From contig CAINDP010000177.1 of assembly GCA_903847405.1 (NCBI GenBank), forward strand, positions 1 through 35,455: a stretch of 35,455 bases of DNA, given 5' to 3'. How positions within the stretch are numbered: position 1 is the first letter of the stretch; every line of letters starts with the position of its first letter. The position numbers and the translations under genes were made by a program. The DNA is from an uncultured Myxococcales bacterium (GTDB lineage Bacteria; Myxococcota_A; UBA9042; DTJE01). Below are positions 14,427 through 22,590 of the stretch, piece after piece. The notes under the pieces are model-generated. The model saw only the letters and a list, made by a program, of their open reading frames with translations. It ran no database searches and was not told the DNA's origin.

Positions 14427-16217
14427 CTACAGGTCCCACCCGTCGCCGCCGCCGGACGCCTTCTTCGACAGTTTGACCGAGCGCGCCGGGGTCGCCAGAA
14501 CCTCGTCGTACGCCAGGGCCAGGTCCGTGGATTTGTAGCCCGGGGCCGTGATGCGGACGCGGAGCGTGGTTCCGGGAGGTACGTCGATGTCCAGGGGCAG
14601 GCGTCCCAGGAGGGCGCCGTCGGGCAGGCGCGCGACCTTGGCGCCGTCCGGGGTTCCCGACAGGCGGGCCTTGGCGGGGGCGGGGGCCGGGGCGGCCGGT
14701 GCAACCGCCGGAGGGGCAGGGGGGGACGGCGTCGCAGCGGGTGTCGCCGGGGGTGTCGCGGGCATGGTCGCCGGTGCCGGGGCAGCCTGCGCCGGGGCAA
14801 CCGGTGCCGTCCCCTTCGCAGCTTCCGCCGATGTCGGCACCGCTGCGGGAACGGGAACCTCGCTGGTGGACGTCGCCTGCGACATCAGCCATCCGGCGCC
14901 CAGCGCGATCACCACGACCCCGATTGCGCCCGCCACAACCACCGGAACCCACCGCGACCGCCGGCCGCCCGGCGCCGGCCCCAGGTCCAGGGACGGCGTC
15001 GGCACCGGCGTCAGGACCGTCCGTGTTTCCTGGGCCGCGGTCCCCTGGGACCGCGGGCCCTCGCCGTGCAGCGGCGGCGCACCAAGGAACGTCGCACCCT
15101 GCCGGGACGGACCGTTCAAACCCTCGGCCACCGCCGCGTTCATGGGCGTCGTCGGCGTGGGCTCGGGCCGTCCCAGGAAGGGCGTTGAATCGCTGCGCGG
15201 CGGGGTGGGATGCTCGGCCCCCAGCGTCAGCGTCGCCTGGGTTTCCCGGGGCGTGGGCACGGTCGATCGCAGCACCGCGATGCGGTCCAGCAGCGCGGAC
15301 GCGTCGTGCGGGCGGTCGTCGGCCACCTTGGCCAGCAACTGGTGGACCAACGCCTCGAAGTCGGGCGGGATGCCGCCGCCGCACACGTCCGACAGGCGGG
15401 GCGGCGGCTCGCTGATGTGCTTCAGCATCAGGTGCATGGGCGTGCTGGATTCGAAGGGCGGGATACCGGCGGCCATCTCGAACATCATGACGCCCAGGGA
15501 GTACAGGTCCGAACGCCCGTCCACGCGCTCGCCTCGGGCCTGCTCGGGGCTCATGTAGGCCGGGGTCCCGATGGCCAGGCCGGTCCGGGTCAGGCTTTCG
15601 CCGGCCAGCGTCCGGGCGACGCCGAAGTCCAGCACCTTCACGAAGTCCGGGTGCCCGATCATGGTCATCAGGAAGATGTTTTCCGGCTTGACGTCCCGGT
15701 GGACGATGCCCTTTTCGTGGGCCTCCCCCAGGGATCGGGCGATCTGCTCGGCGATGCGCAGCACGCGCGACGGGTCCATGCGGCCGACGCGGCGTACCTC
15801 GGCCCGCAGGGTTCTGCCCTCCAGGTACTCCATCGCCAGGAACAACTGGCCGTCCTCGGACTGCCCGAAGTCGAACACCCGGATGGTGTTGGGGTGCGCC
15901 AGGCGGCTGGCCGCACGGGCCTCGCGGTAGAAGCGTTCGATGGAATCGAGGTCGGTGGACGCCTCGCGGCGCAGCACCTTCAGGGCCACCTGGGAATCCA
16001 TCGCGATGTGGCGGGCCCGGTAGACCGCGCCCATGCCGCCCCGGCCCAGCAGTTCGACGATTTCGTAGCGATCGACGAAGACCTTGCCCAGGAGGTCGTG
16101 CCCCGACAGGGCGGCTTCGTCCACGGTGGTGATGCGGCAGGTCGGGCAGACCCGTTCCGGGGTCCGCCCCTTGCACTCCGGACAGATCCGCATCGCCGCG
16201 CTATTGGGGGGATTCAT
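14427..16217 (-). CDS. Membrane Ser/Thr protein kinase with zinc ribbon and PEGA-like tail
   Basis: 596 residues. Residues 12-27 form a zinc-ribbon-like knuckle (CPEC ... CPTC). The Hanks-type kinase domain covers about 51-315: GRGGMGAVY P-loop at 58-66, catalytic Lys80, HRDVKPEN with Asp175, DFG at 197-199, then GTPAYMSPEQ. All catalytic residues are present, so it should be active. A Pro/Thr-rich juxtamembrane region follows, with one membrane span at about 423-446, a long Ala/Pro linker, and a PEGA-like domain at about 515-585 (GTPDGAKV, PLDIDVPPGTTLRVRITAPGY) outside the cytoplasm. The substrates are unknown; the divergent 813-residue protein is a candidate partner from position only. No Shine-Dalgarno sequence precedes ATG 16217, and a -10 box lies just upstream (see 16225-16230). 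ATG at 16193 (codon 9) is an alternative start. Confidence 0.95.
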   Translation of the reverse strand: MNPPNSAAMRICPECKGRTPERVCPTCRITTVDEAALSGHDLLGKVFVDRYEIVELLGRGGMGAVYRARHIAMDSQVALKVLRREASTDLDSIERFYREARAASRLAHPNTIRVFDFGQSEDGQLFLAMEYLEGRTLRAEVRRVGRMDPSRVLRIAEQIARSLGEAHEKGIVHRDVKPENIFLMTMIGHPDFVKVLDFGVARTLAGESLTRTGLAIGTPAYMSPEQARGERVDGRSDLYSLGVMMFEMAAGIPPFESSTPMHLMLKHISEPPPRLSDVCGGGIPPDFEALVHQLLAKVADDRPHDASALLDRIAVLRSTVPTPRETQATLTLGAEHPTPPRSDSTPFLGRPEPTPTTPMNAAVAEGLNGPSRQGATFLGAPPLHGEGPRSQGTAAQETRTVLTPVPTPSLDLGPAPGGRRSRWVPVVVAGAIGVVVIALGAGWLMSQATSTSEVPVPAAVPTSAEAAKGTAPVAPAQAAPAPATMPATPPATPAATPSPPAPPAVAPAAPAPAPAKARLSGTPDGAKVARLPDGALLGRLPLDIDVPPGTTLRVRITAPGYKSTDLALAYDEVLATPARSVKLSKKASGGGDGWDL

Positions 16218-16224
16218 GGCGTGG

Positions 16225-16230
16225 ATTCTA
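16225..16230 (-). promoter_or_regulatory. Extended -10 box for the kinase gene, implying a leaderless mRNA
   Basis: On the minus strand the sequence is TGC followed by TAGAAT, an extended -10 element, with only seven bases between it and the kinase ATG at 16217. Transcription normally starts six to eight bases after the -10 box, so the message would begin at or next to the ATG. No good -35 box is seen at the right distance. Confidence 0.45.
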
Positions 16231-16249
16231 GCACAGAGCGGTTCGTCGC

Positions 16250-16278
16250 TGGACCGTCTGGGCCTTACCGGCTATTCT
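16250..16278 (+). promoter_or_regulatory. Promoter of the tail-anchored protein gene
   Basis: TGGACC (16250-16255), a 17-bp spacer and TATTCT (16273-16278). It diverges from the kinase promoter; the two -10 boxes are about 43 bases apart, so their polymerase footprints overlap. An in-frame GTG at 16285 sits six bases after the -10 box. Confidence 0.4.
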
Positions 16279-16314
16279 CCTCCCGTGACCCCCCCGCCGT
16301 TTCACGGGATCGAC

Positions 16315-18756
16315 ATGGGCGACAGGCCGTTGCGATATCCAGGTGCCTCCCTGCTGGCCGAAGTGGTCGCGGCGACGCAGTCCCTGGAGGCCGGGCCGAC
16401 GCCCGAGGACCTGGTCCGCTGGACCGGCCGCCTGCAGGAAGCGTCCGAGCGGGGGCTGTCCTTCGAGGGGTGGAAGGAGGCCGCGCGGACCTTCTTCCTG
16501 CTGCTGCAGGACGCCATCGACCGCGAGGGGCGTCCGCTGGACCTCCCCGAATCGCTGGTGTCGCCCGCCCTGGATGCGGCCACGCGCATCTGGCTGCCCC
16601 TGGTCCCGCTGCTGCCCGCCGACGATCGGGTCCAGGCGTGGAACCTGCTGGACCTGCTGCACGCGAACCGCGTCCACCGGCACTTCCTGGAAGCGGCGTT
16701 CCAGGCGGCCGAGGCCTTCGTGCGCGCGGCGCCGCTGCCGGCGGTGCAGTCCGCCCTGCAACTGGTCCGGCGCACGCTGGAAATGGGTCCCCGCGACGAG
16801 CGCCTGCCGCCCCTGCTGGACCTGCTGGACCGGTGGTGCGGCAGCGAGGCCGACCTGGCCTTCGTCCACGAGGTGCGGTCGGGCCTGGAGGTGCGGTACC
16901 TCGACGCGGCCTCGCGCACGATGGGGATGCACCTGGACGACCTGCGGGGGCTGTGGGCCCTGCACGAGGAAATCACCGAGGTCCTGGGGGGCGAACTGGT
17001 CGCGCGGGAGGCGCCGGCCGGGTCCTCGAGGGCCGTGGGCGAATCCCGGGAGGCCGCCCGGGTGCTGACGGCGCGGGCGGTGGCGGTCCAGGGCCAGTTG
17101 CTGTCCCGGGACACCTTCGTGGACGACTGGATCGAGTTCGAGATGGCGCGCATCGAGGCCGGGACCGGGGAGTACCAGACGGCCATCCGCATCCTGGAAC
17201 GCCTGGTCGAGCGGGGGGTCTTCCCGCTGGAAGCCGCGCAGTTGCGGGCGCGTCTGGCCCTGATGAAGCGCTATCCCGAGGACGCGCGGTCCGTGATCGA
17301 GCGCGCGGCCGCGGTGCTGCCCCTGGTGCGCCGCGACGACGCGCTGCAGGAACCCATACGCGCCGTGTACCGGGAAGCCGGTGGCGCGCCCGATGCGCTG
17401 GGGCTGGCCGAGCCGTCCCAGTCCTTCGTCGATCGGGCCCAGGCCAACCGCGACGACCTGGCGGCACGGGCGCTGGTGGGGATGGAGGCCGAGGCCGAGC
17501 GGGCGTTCTGGGAGGCCCGTCGGGCGCGCCTGGATGCCTTGCTGGGCGGACTGCTGGAAGGGGCGGACTTCGACGCGGCCCTGGGGGAGGGCGCCGGGGG
17601 CCGTGACGTGCGCTTCCCGGTCGGCGACGCGGCGGGATGCGCGCTGGACGACATGCCGGGGCTGCCGGAGGGCCTGCGCCAGGTCCTGCTGGAGGCCGTG
17701 GCCGCGCCCGTGCCCGCCCGGCGCGTGGCGGTCGAGTTCCTGCCGTGGTTCGACGCCCGGGAGGCGGAAGGACGTTCGTTCGACGACCTGGTTCGATCCT
17801 TCCCGGGAATGGGCCAGTCGGTCGCCGTCGCGCGCCGACGGCTGGACGCGGCCATCCAGGGCGGGAATCCCGGCGCGGTCGTGGCGCTGCTGGACCACTA
17901 CGAGTCGCTGCCCGGCGTGCCGGACCGCCTGCTGCTGGAGGCCTGGGAGCGGACCCGCGAAACGGTCGGCGCCGGGCCGCGATGGCTGGAAAACGTCCGC
18001 CGGGGCCGGCGGATCTGGATGCGCCTGCGGGGCGAGCCCGGCCGGCGCTGCGGGGACCTGGTTCGCCAGGACGCCCTGAACCGCCTGGAGGACGAGTCGG
18101 CCCGGGGCGCCTGGGAAGAACTGTGCGCCGCCGTGCTGGACACGATGCCCGACGACGACACCCGGGAACGCCTGTGGACCTGGTTCCAGTCGCGGTTCCA
18201 GGCGCGCACGCCCACCGACGCCATGCTGCGCCTGGGGGCGCTGCTGGTGCGCCGGATCGGGCCGCCCTTCGAGGCGCACGTCCGGGCCATGGTCCGGGAC
18301 GCGGTGATCCCCGAGGTCGGCGCGCTGGTCCGCACCGATCGTCCGGAGGAAAACCGGGAAACCATCGAACGCCTGCTGGACGTGTCCGGGGGCGACCCCG
18401 CGGTCCAGAACGCCGTGGTGGAGTGGTTCCTGGGAGGGCGCGCCGACGGGGATGGCGGACCGGGTGCCCAGGCCGACCTGGGGGAATGGCTGGCCTCCCG
18501 CCTGCAGGGCGATGCGGCCGAGCGTGTGCGGCGCAAGACGGGCCAGTTCCTGGTGTCGATGCTGCAGGCGTCCCCGGACTCCGGCCGGCAGGTGGCCATC
18601 ATGGAGCGCCTGAACACCCTGCAGCCCGGGGACCCGGAACTGGCGCGGATGCTGCGGGACGCCCGCACGACCGCCGCGTCGTACCGACGCATCGCGGTCT
18701 ACATCGGGCTGGGGGCGCTGGTGTCCGTGGCCCTGTTGTGGCTGCTGTTGAAGTAG
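16315..18756 (+). CDS. Large helical protein with C-terminal membrane anchor
   Basis: 813 residues from ATG 16315; not recognised. There is no signal peptide. The sequence is almost wholly helical with paired amphipathic helices, suggestive of TPR or other helical repeats (for example YQTAIRILERLVERG and VQSALQLVRRTLEMG), but no clear repeat period is evident by eye. The only hydrophobic span is the last 24 residues (RIAVYIGLGALVSVALLWLLLK), so it is probably tail-anchored with its bulk in the cytoplasm. Neither start has a strong ribosome site: ATG 16315 has only GGGAT, and an in-frame GTG at 16285 lies six bases from the -10 box and would be leaderless. It is divergent from a Ser/Thr kinase, which suggests a scaffold or substrate role; that is inference only. 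Confidence 0.85.
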   Translation: MGDRPLRYPGASLLAEVVAATQSLEAGPTPEDLVRWTGRLQEASERGLSFEGWKEAARTFFLLLQDAIDREGRPLDLPESLVSPALDAATRIWLPLVPLLPADDRVQAWNLLDLLHANRVHRHFLEAAFQAAEAFVRAAPLPAVQSALQLVRRTLEMGPRDERLPPLLDLLDRWCGSEADLAFVHEVRSGLEVRYLDAASRTMGMHLDDLRGLWALHEEITEVLGGELVAREAPAGSSRAVGESREAARVLTARAVAVQGQLLSRDTFVDDWIEFEMARIEAGTGEYQTAIRILERLVERGVFPLEAAQLRARLALMKRYPEDARSVIERAAAVLPLVRRDDALQEPIRAVYREAGGAPDALGLAEPSQSFVDRAQANRDDLAARALVGMEAEAERAFWEARRARLDALLGGLLEGADFDAALGEGAGGRDVRFPVGDAAGCALDDMPGLPEGLRQVLLEAVAAPVPARRVAVEFLPWFDAREAEGRSFDDLVRSFPGMGQSVAVARRRLDAAIQGGNPGAVVALLDHYESLPGVPDRLLLEAWERTRETVGAGPRWLENVRRGRRIWMRLRGEPGRRCGDLVRQDALNRLEDESARGAWEELCAAVLDTMPDDDTRERLWTWFQSRFQARTPTDAMLRLGALLVRRIGPPFEAHVRAMVRDAVIPEVGALVRTDRPEENRETIERLLDVSGGDPAVQNAVVEWFLGGRADGDGGPGAQADLGEWLASRLQGDAAERVRRKTGQFLVSMLQASPDSGRQVAIMERLNTLQPGDPELARMLRDARTTAASYRRIAVYIGLGALVSVALLWLLLK

Positions 18757-18820
18757 GCTCGGACGGGAATTCGACCGGGTCTGCCCGGGTTCTGGGTCCC
18801 GTGACGATTCGGAGGGGCCG

Positions 18821-21607
18821 ATGCGTGCATGGATCAAAGCCATCGTGGTGCTGCTGCTGATCGCAGGGCCCGCGGGCGCGAATGCGAAAACGGTGGGCAA
18901 GCGCGCCGGCAAGGCCGCGGGGAGCAAGACGATGGAAAACCCGATCCGGGACCTGAAGCCTGAGACGTTCAAACTGTCCAACGGCTTGACGGTGTTCTTC
19001 GTGGAGGACCACCGGGTGCCGCTGGTGGCGATCGACATCAACTACCAGGTCGGGTCCAAGAACGAAAAGCCGGGCCGGACCGGGTTCGCCCACCTGTTCG
19101 AGCACCTGATGTTCCAGGGCTCGAAGCACTACGACGACGACTACTTCAAGCCCCTGCAGGACATCGGCGGCCAGGTGAACGGGGCCACCAGCACCGACCG
19201 CACCCGCTACTGGGAGGTCGTGCCGGCCGGGTACCTGGAACGGGCCCTGTGGCTGGAATCGGACCGCATGGGGTTCCTGCCCGACGCGATGACGCAGGCG
19301 CGCCTGGACAACCAGCGGTCGGTCGTCCAGAACGAGCGGCGCCAGAACTACGACAACCGCCCCTACGGGACCGTGTGGGAAAAGACGCTGGCCGTCCTGT
19401 ACCCGGCGACCCACCCGTACAACTGGCCCACGATCGGATCCATGGAGGATCTGACGGCGGCCACGCTGGACGACGTGAAGGACTTCTTCAAGACGTACTA
19501 CGCGCCGAACAACGCCAGCCTGGCGCTGGTGGGCGATTTCGATCCCAAGGTCGCGAAGGCGGTCGTGGAAAAACTGTTCGGCGCCATCCCCCCCGGCCCG
19601 CCCGTGTCGCGGGTGGACCGCTGGGTGCCCCGGCTGCAGAACGACGTGGACCTGGTGGTGCAGGACCGGGTGCAGTTGCCGCGGACGTACTTCAGTTGGC
19701 ACACGGTCCCGATCTACGACGGTGACGACGCGGCGCTGGACGCGTTCTCGCAGGTGCTGGGCGGCGGCAAGACGTCCCGCCTGTACCAGGAACTGGTCTA
19801 CAAACGCCAGATCGCCCAGGACGCGGTGGCCTTCCACATGTCGTCCCAGGTGGCCGGCGTGTTCCAGGTCATGCTGACGCCCCGGCCCGGGCACACCACC
19901 GCCGAAGTCGAGGCGGCCGCTGGTGAAGTGATCGACCTGGCCCTGGAAAAGGGCATCACGGCCGAGGAACTGGAGCGGGTCCGGACGTCCACGATGGCCG
20001 ACTTCGTGCGGGCCATGCAGAGCATCGGCGGGTTCGGAGGCATCGCGGATCGCCTGAACGCCTACTACCACCACCTGGGGAACCCGGAAAAGTTCGGCTG
20101 GGACCTGCAGCGCTACCTGGACCTGGACCAGGACCGCGTGCTGGAAACGGCGCGCAAGTACCTCCGGGCGCCGCGGGTTGCCGTGCGCGTCGTGCCGCTG
20201 GGCGAAATGGAGGCCAGCACGTCCCCCGAGGCGACGACGCTGGATCGCACGCAGATGCCGGCCAAGGGGCCCGAGTCCGCGTTCCACCTGCCGACGCGTG
20301 AAAAGTTCACTATGGCCAACGGGATGCAGGTCTTCCTGGTCGAGCACCACGCGCTGCCGCTGGTGTCGTTCTCGATGGTCGTCCCGGGCGGTTCCACGGC
20401 CGAGCCCGAGGGGGAAGCCGGCCTGTCGTCGCTGGTCGCGGCCCTGATGCAGGAAGGCGCGGGCGGCAAGGGCTCGAAGGAACTGGCCGACGCGCTGGAG
20501 GCCCTGGGGGCGCAGTTGGACCTTCAGGCATCGACCGACGCGATGGTCGCCCAGTTGTCCACCCTGAAGGGCAAGATGGACCCGTCGCTGGCCCTGATGG
20601 CCGACGTCATCCTGCGTCCCGACTTCCCGGCCGACGAACTGGAACGCCAGCGGACGCGCCGCCTGGTCCAGTTGCGGCAGGTGCTGGATCAGCCCCAGTA
20701 CATCGCCTACACGGTGGGCCAGAAGGTCATCTTCGGCAGCCATCCGTACGGGAGGCCTGCCCTGGGCACGCCGGAAGCCGTCGCGGCGATCACGCTGGAC
20801 GACGTGAAGGGCTTCTGGAAGGGCCAGTTCGTGGCCGGGAACGCCCGCCTGATCGTGGTGGGCGACGTGACGCGTGCCGAGGTGGAAGCCGCGCTGAAGA
20901 AGGCCTTCGGATCGTGGGCGAAGGGTTCGACCGCCGCCGTGTCCGTGCCGCCGATCCCGGCGGCCCGCGCCCGGACGATCTACCTGGTGGACAAGCCCGG
21001 CGCGGCCCAGTCGGTCATCCTGGCGGGCCTGCCCGGCGTGGCGCGCACGACGCCGGACTACGCGGCGCTGGAAGTGGTGAACACGGCCCTGGGCGGCCAG
21101 TTCGTGTCGCGCCTGAACCTGAACCTGCGTGAGGACAAGGGCTACACCTACGGCGCGCGGACGCGCTTCGACTACGGCGTTTCGGGCGGCGACTTCGTGG
21201 CGTCGGCGCCGGTGCAGACGAAGGTCACCGCCCCGGCCCTGAAGGAAATGCTGACGGAACTGGCGGACATCGCGGGTCGTCGGCCCCTGACGAAGGAGGA
21301 ACTGGCGTACTCGGTCGGTTCCATCGTCAACGGGTACGCCCGCCGGTTCGCCACGCCGGGGCAGATCGCGTCGGAACTGGGCGACGTGGTGCTGTACGGC
21401 CTGCCGGACGACGCTCCGGAAACGTTCCCCGGCCAGATCCAGGCCGTGACGATCGCCGACGCGACCCGCGTGGCCGGCCTGCGCATCCCCGCGGACAAGG
21501 TCGCCATCGTCGTGGTGGGGGACGCCAAGGCCATCCGTGCCGACCTGGAAGCCCTGAAGGTCGGGACGATCGTGGAACTGGACCGTGAAGGCAACCCGCT
21601 GAAGTAG
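18821..21607 (+). CDS. M16-family zinc metalloprotease, two-domain, exported
   Basis: 928 residues. ATG 18821 follows GGAGGGG by seven bases. A signal peptide (MRAWIKAIVVLLLIAGPAGANA) precedes a Lys/Gly-rich stretch. Two M16 halves follow. The first has the inverted zinc motif H91-L-F-E94-H95 and the distal ligand Glu172 in NERRQ, so it is catalytic. The second half, from about residue 480, has AGLSSLVAAL where the zinc motif would be and lacks it, but carries the substrate-closing LREDKGYTYGARTRF near the end. One active and one inactive half in a single chain is the usual arrangement in many bacterial M16 proteases, which degrade peptides in a closed chamber. Location is periplasmic or at the outer membrane. 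It lies 64 bases after the tail-anchored gene and may be transcribed with it. Confidence 0.95.
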   Translation: MRAWIKAIVVLLLIAGPAGANAKTVGKRAGKAAGSKTMENPIRDLKPETFKLSNGLTVFFVEDHRVPLVAIDINYQVGSKNEKPGRTGFAHLFEHLMFQGSKHYDDDYFKPLQDIGGQVNGATSTDRTRYWEVVPAGYLERALWLESDRMGFLPDAMTQARLDNQRSVVQNERRQNYDNRPYGTVWEKTLAVLYPATHPYNWPTIGSMEDLTAATLDDVKDFFKTYYAPNNASLALVGDFDPKVAKAVVEKLFGAIPPGPPVSRVDRWVPRLQNDVDLVVQDRVQLPRTYFSWHTVPIYDGDDAALDAFSQVLGGGKTSRLYQELVYKRQIAQDAVAFHMSSQVAGVFQVMLTPRPGHTTAEVEAAAGEVIDLALEKGITAEELERVRTSTMADFVRAMQSIGGFGGIADRLNAYYHHLGNPEKFGWDLQRYLDLDQDRVLETARKYLRAPRVAVRVVPLGEMEASTSPEATTLDRTQMPAKGPESAFHLPTREKFTMANGMQVFLVEHHALPLVSFSMVVPGGSTAEPEGEAGLSSLVAALMQEGAGGKGSKELADALEALGAQLDLQASTDAMVAQLSTLKGKMDPSLALMADVILRPDFPADELERQRTRRLVQLRQVLDQPQYIAYTVGQKVIFGSHPYGRPALGTPEAVAAITLDDVKGFWKGQFVAGNARLIVVGDVTRAEVEAALKKAFGSWAKGSTAAVSVPPIPAARARTIYLVDKPGAAQSVILAGLPGVARTTPDYAALEVVNTALGGQFVSRLNLNLREDKGYTYGARTRFDYGVSGGDFVASAPVQTKVTAPALKEMLTELADIAGRRPLTKEELAYSVGSIVNGYARRFATPGQIASELGDVVLYGLPDDAPETFPGQIQAVTIADATRVAGLRIPADKVAIVVVGDAKAIRADLEALKVGTIVELDREGNPLK

Positions 21608-21620
21608 CCTCCGACCCGCC

Positions 21621-21648
21621 TTGCCCTTCGCCACCGTCCGTGTATCCT
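21621..21648 (+). promoter_or_regulatory. Promoter of the HAD hydrolase gene
   Basis: TTGCCC (21621-21626), a 16-bp spacer and TATCCT (21643-21648), starting 13 bases after the protease stop. The same -10 hexamer occurs at 11365-11370. Confidence 0.4.
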
Positions 21649-21676
21649 TCCCGCCGGAATCGTTTGCGGGACCTCC

Positions 21677-22372
21677 ATGGCTTCGTTCGGTGTCGTGTTC
21701 GATCTGGACGGTCTGCTGGTGGACAGCGAGCGGGTGCAGGCGATGGCCTTCAACGTCGCGCTGGCTCCCTACGGCATCGTCCTGTCCGACGACGACTTCG
21801 CGATGTTCGTGGGGTACTCGACGCTGCAGAACTTCCGGGACCTGGCGGTCCGCCATCCGAATATCGCGCCCGACGTTGTTGCCATCCATGACGCGAAAGA
21901 CCGGGCCTACGCGGACCTGGTGCAGACGCACATGCGGGTGATGCCGGGCGCGGTGGAACTGGTCCGGGCGCTGCAGTCCGCGGGCGTGCCGATGGCCGTG
22001 GCGTCGTCCTCGTGGCGCGTGGACGTGGAATCCTGCCTGCGCCTGGTGGGCCTGGGCGACGTGCTGACGACGCTGTCGCCGGGGGACGAGGTGGCCCGGT
22101 CCAAACCCGCGCCGGACGTGTACCTGCGCGCGGTCGGGCTGCTGGGGCTGCCGGCGTCGTCGTGCGTCGCGCTGGAGGACGCCGAGGCGGGCGTGCGGGC
22201 GGCCAGGGCGGCGGGCCTGGCGTGCATCGCGGTGCCCAACCGGTACACCCGGGGCCACGTGTTCGCGGGGGCCGACGCCGTGATGGACTCGCTGGCGGGC
22301 ATCACGCCGGCGCTGCTGGAATCGATGGTTCGGACGGCAGGGCAGGGTGCGCCGCGACCGTCAGGATCCTGA
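21677..22372 (+). CDS. HAD-family phosphatase, beta-phosphoglucomutase-like
   Basis: 231 residues, cytosolic. The four HAD motifs are present: FDLDG with nucleophile Asp9 and acid Asp11, AVASSS near 107-112, Lys143 in RSKPAPD, and LEDAEAG with Glu167 and Asp168. The cap lies between motifs I and II and is helical, as in the beta-phosphoglucomutase/phosphoglycolate subgroup, so the substrate is a small sugar phosphate or similar; which one cannot be told. ATG 21677 has no strong Shine-Dalgarno sequence (only GCGGGA eleven bases before), but it begins exactly at the conserved N-terminus and there is a promoter 28 bases upstream. The next gene starts 218 bases later after a structured leader. 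Confidence 0.92.
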   Translation: MASFGVVFDLDGLLVDSERVQAMAFNVALAPYGIVLSDDDFAMFVGYSTLQNFRDLAVRHPNIAPDVVAIHDAKDRAYADLVQTHMRVMPGAVELVRALQSAGVPMAVASSSWRVDVESCLRLVGLGDVLTTLSPGDEVARSKPAPDVYLRAVGLLGLPASSCVALEDAEAGVRAARAAGLACIAVPNRYTRGHVFAGADAVMDSLAGITPALLESMVRTAGQGAPRPSGS

Positions 22373-22500
22373 CGCCGTGACGCAACGCGTCTTGCGGGGA
22401 TCGACCAGCCGCGCCGCGGGACTTCAAGGTTCTGCGTGGTTGCGGCCACTTGCGGCTCGCCGGACGCGGCGTCCGCCGGGCCAGGCACGGCGGAATGGGC

Positions 22501-22564
22501 GTCCGGGTTGGCCCGGACCTTGCTGATACCGCAGGGTCAGCAAACCCGCCTCAGGGCGGGGGTT
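22501..22564 (+). promoter_or_regulatory. Three consecutive hairpins in the leader of the barrel-metzincin operon
   Basis: Three inverted repeats lie side by side: GTCCGGG/CCCGGAC (22501-22507 with 22512-22518, tetraloop), TTGCTGA/TCAGCAA (22520-22526 with 22537-22543) and AACCCGCC/GGCGGG-GG-TT (22543-22550 with 22555-22564, loop TCAG). The ribosome site AGGAGG is at 22581-22586. A smaller hairpin, GGACG/CGTCC, is at 22462-22474. No T-run follows, so a simple terminator is unlikely. They may be a structured 5' leader, an RNA or protein binding site, or a Rho-dependent region after the HAD gene. Confidence 0.45.
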
Positions 22565-22590
22565 CCTTCGACAGGCACCCAGGAGGACGC

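Noticed and set aside
18786-18803. CCGGG/CCCGG hairpin after the tail-anchored gene as a terminator
   Set aside because: The stem is only five bases and no T-run follows.
22520-22564. Possible c-di-GMP-I (GEMM) riboswitch
   Set aside because: AGCAAACC followed by a stem resembles part of the aptamer, but the conserved GACGCAAAGCC segment and second stem are missing.
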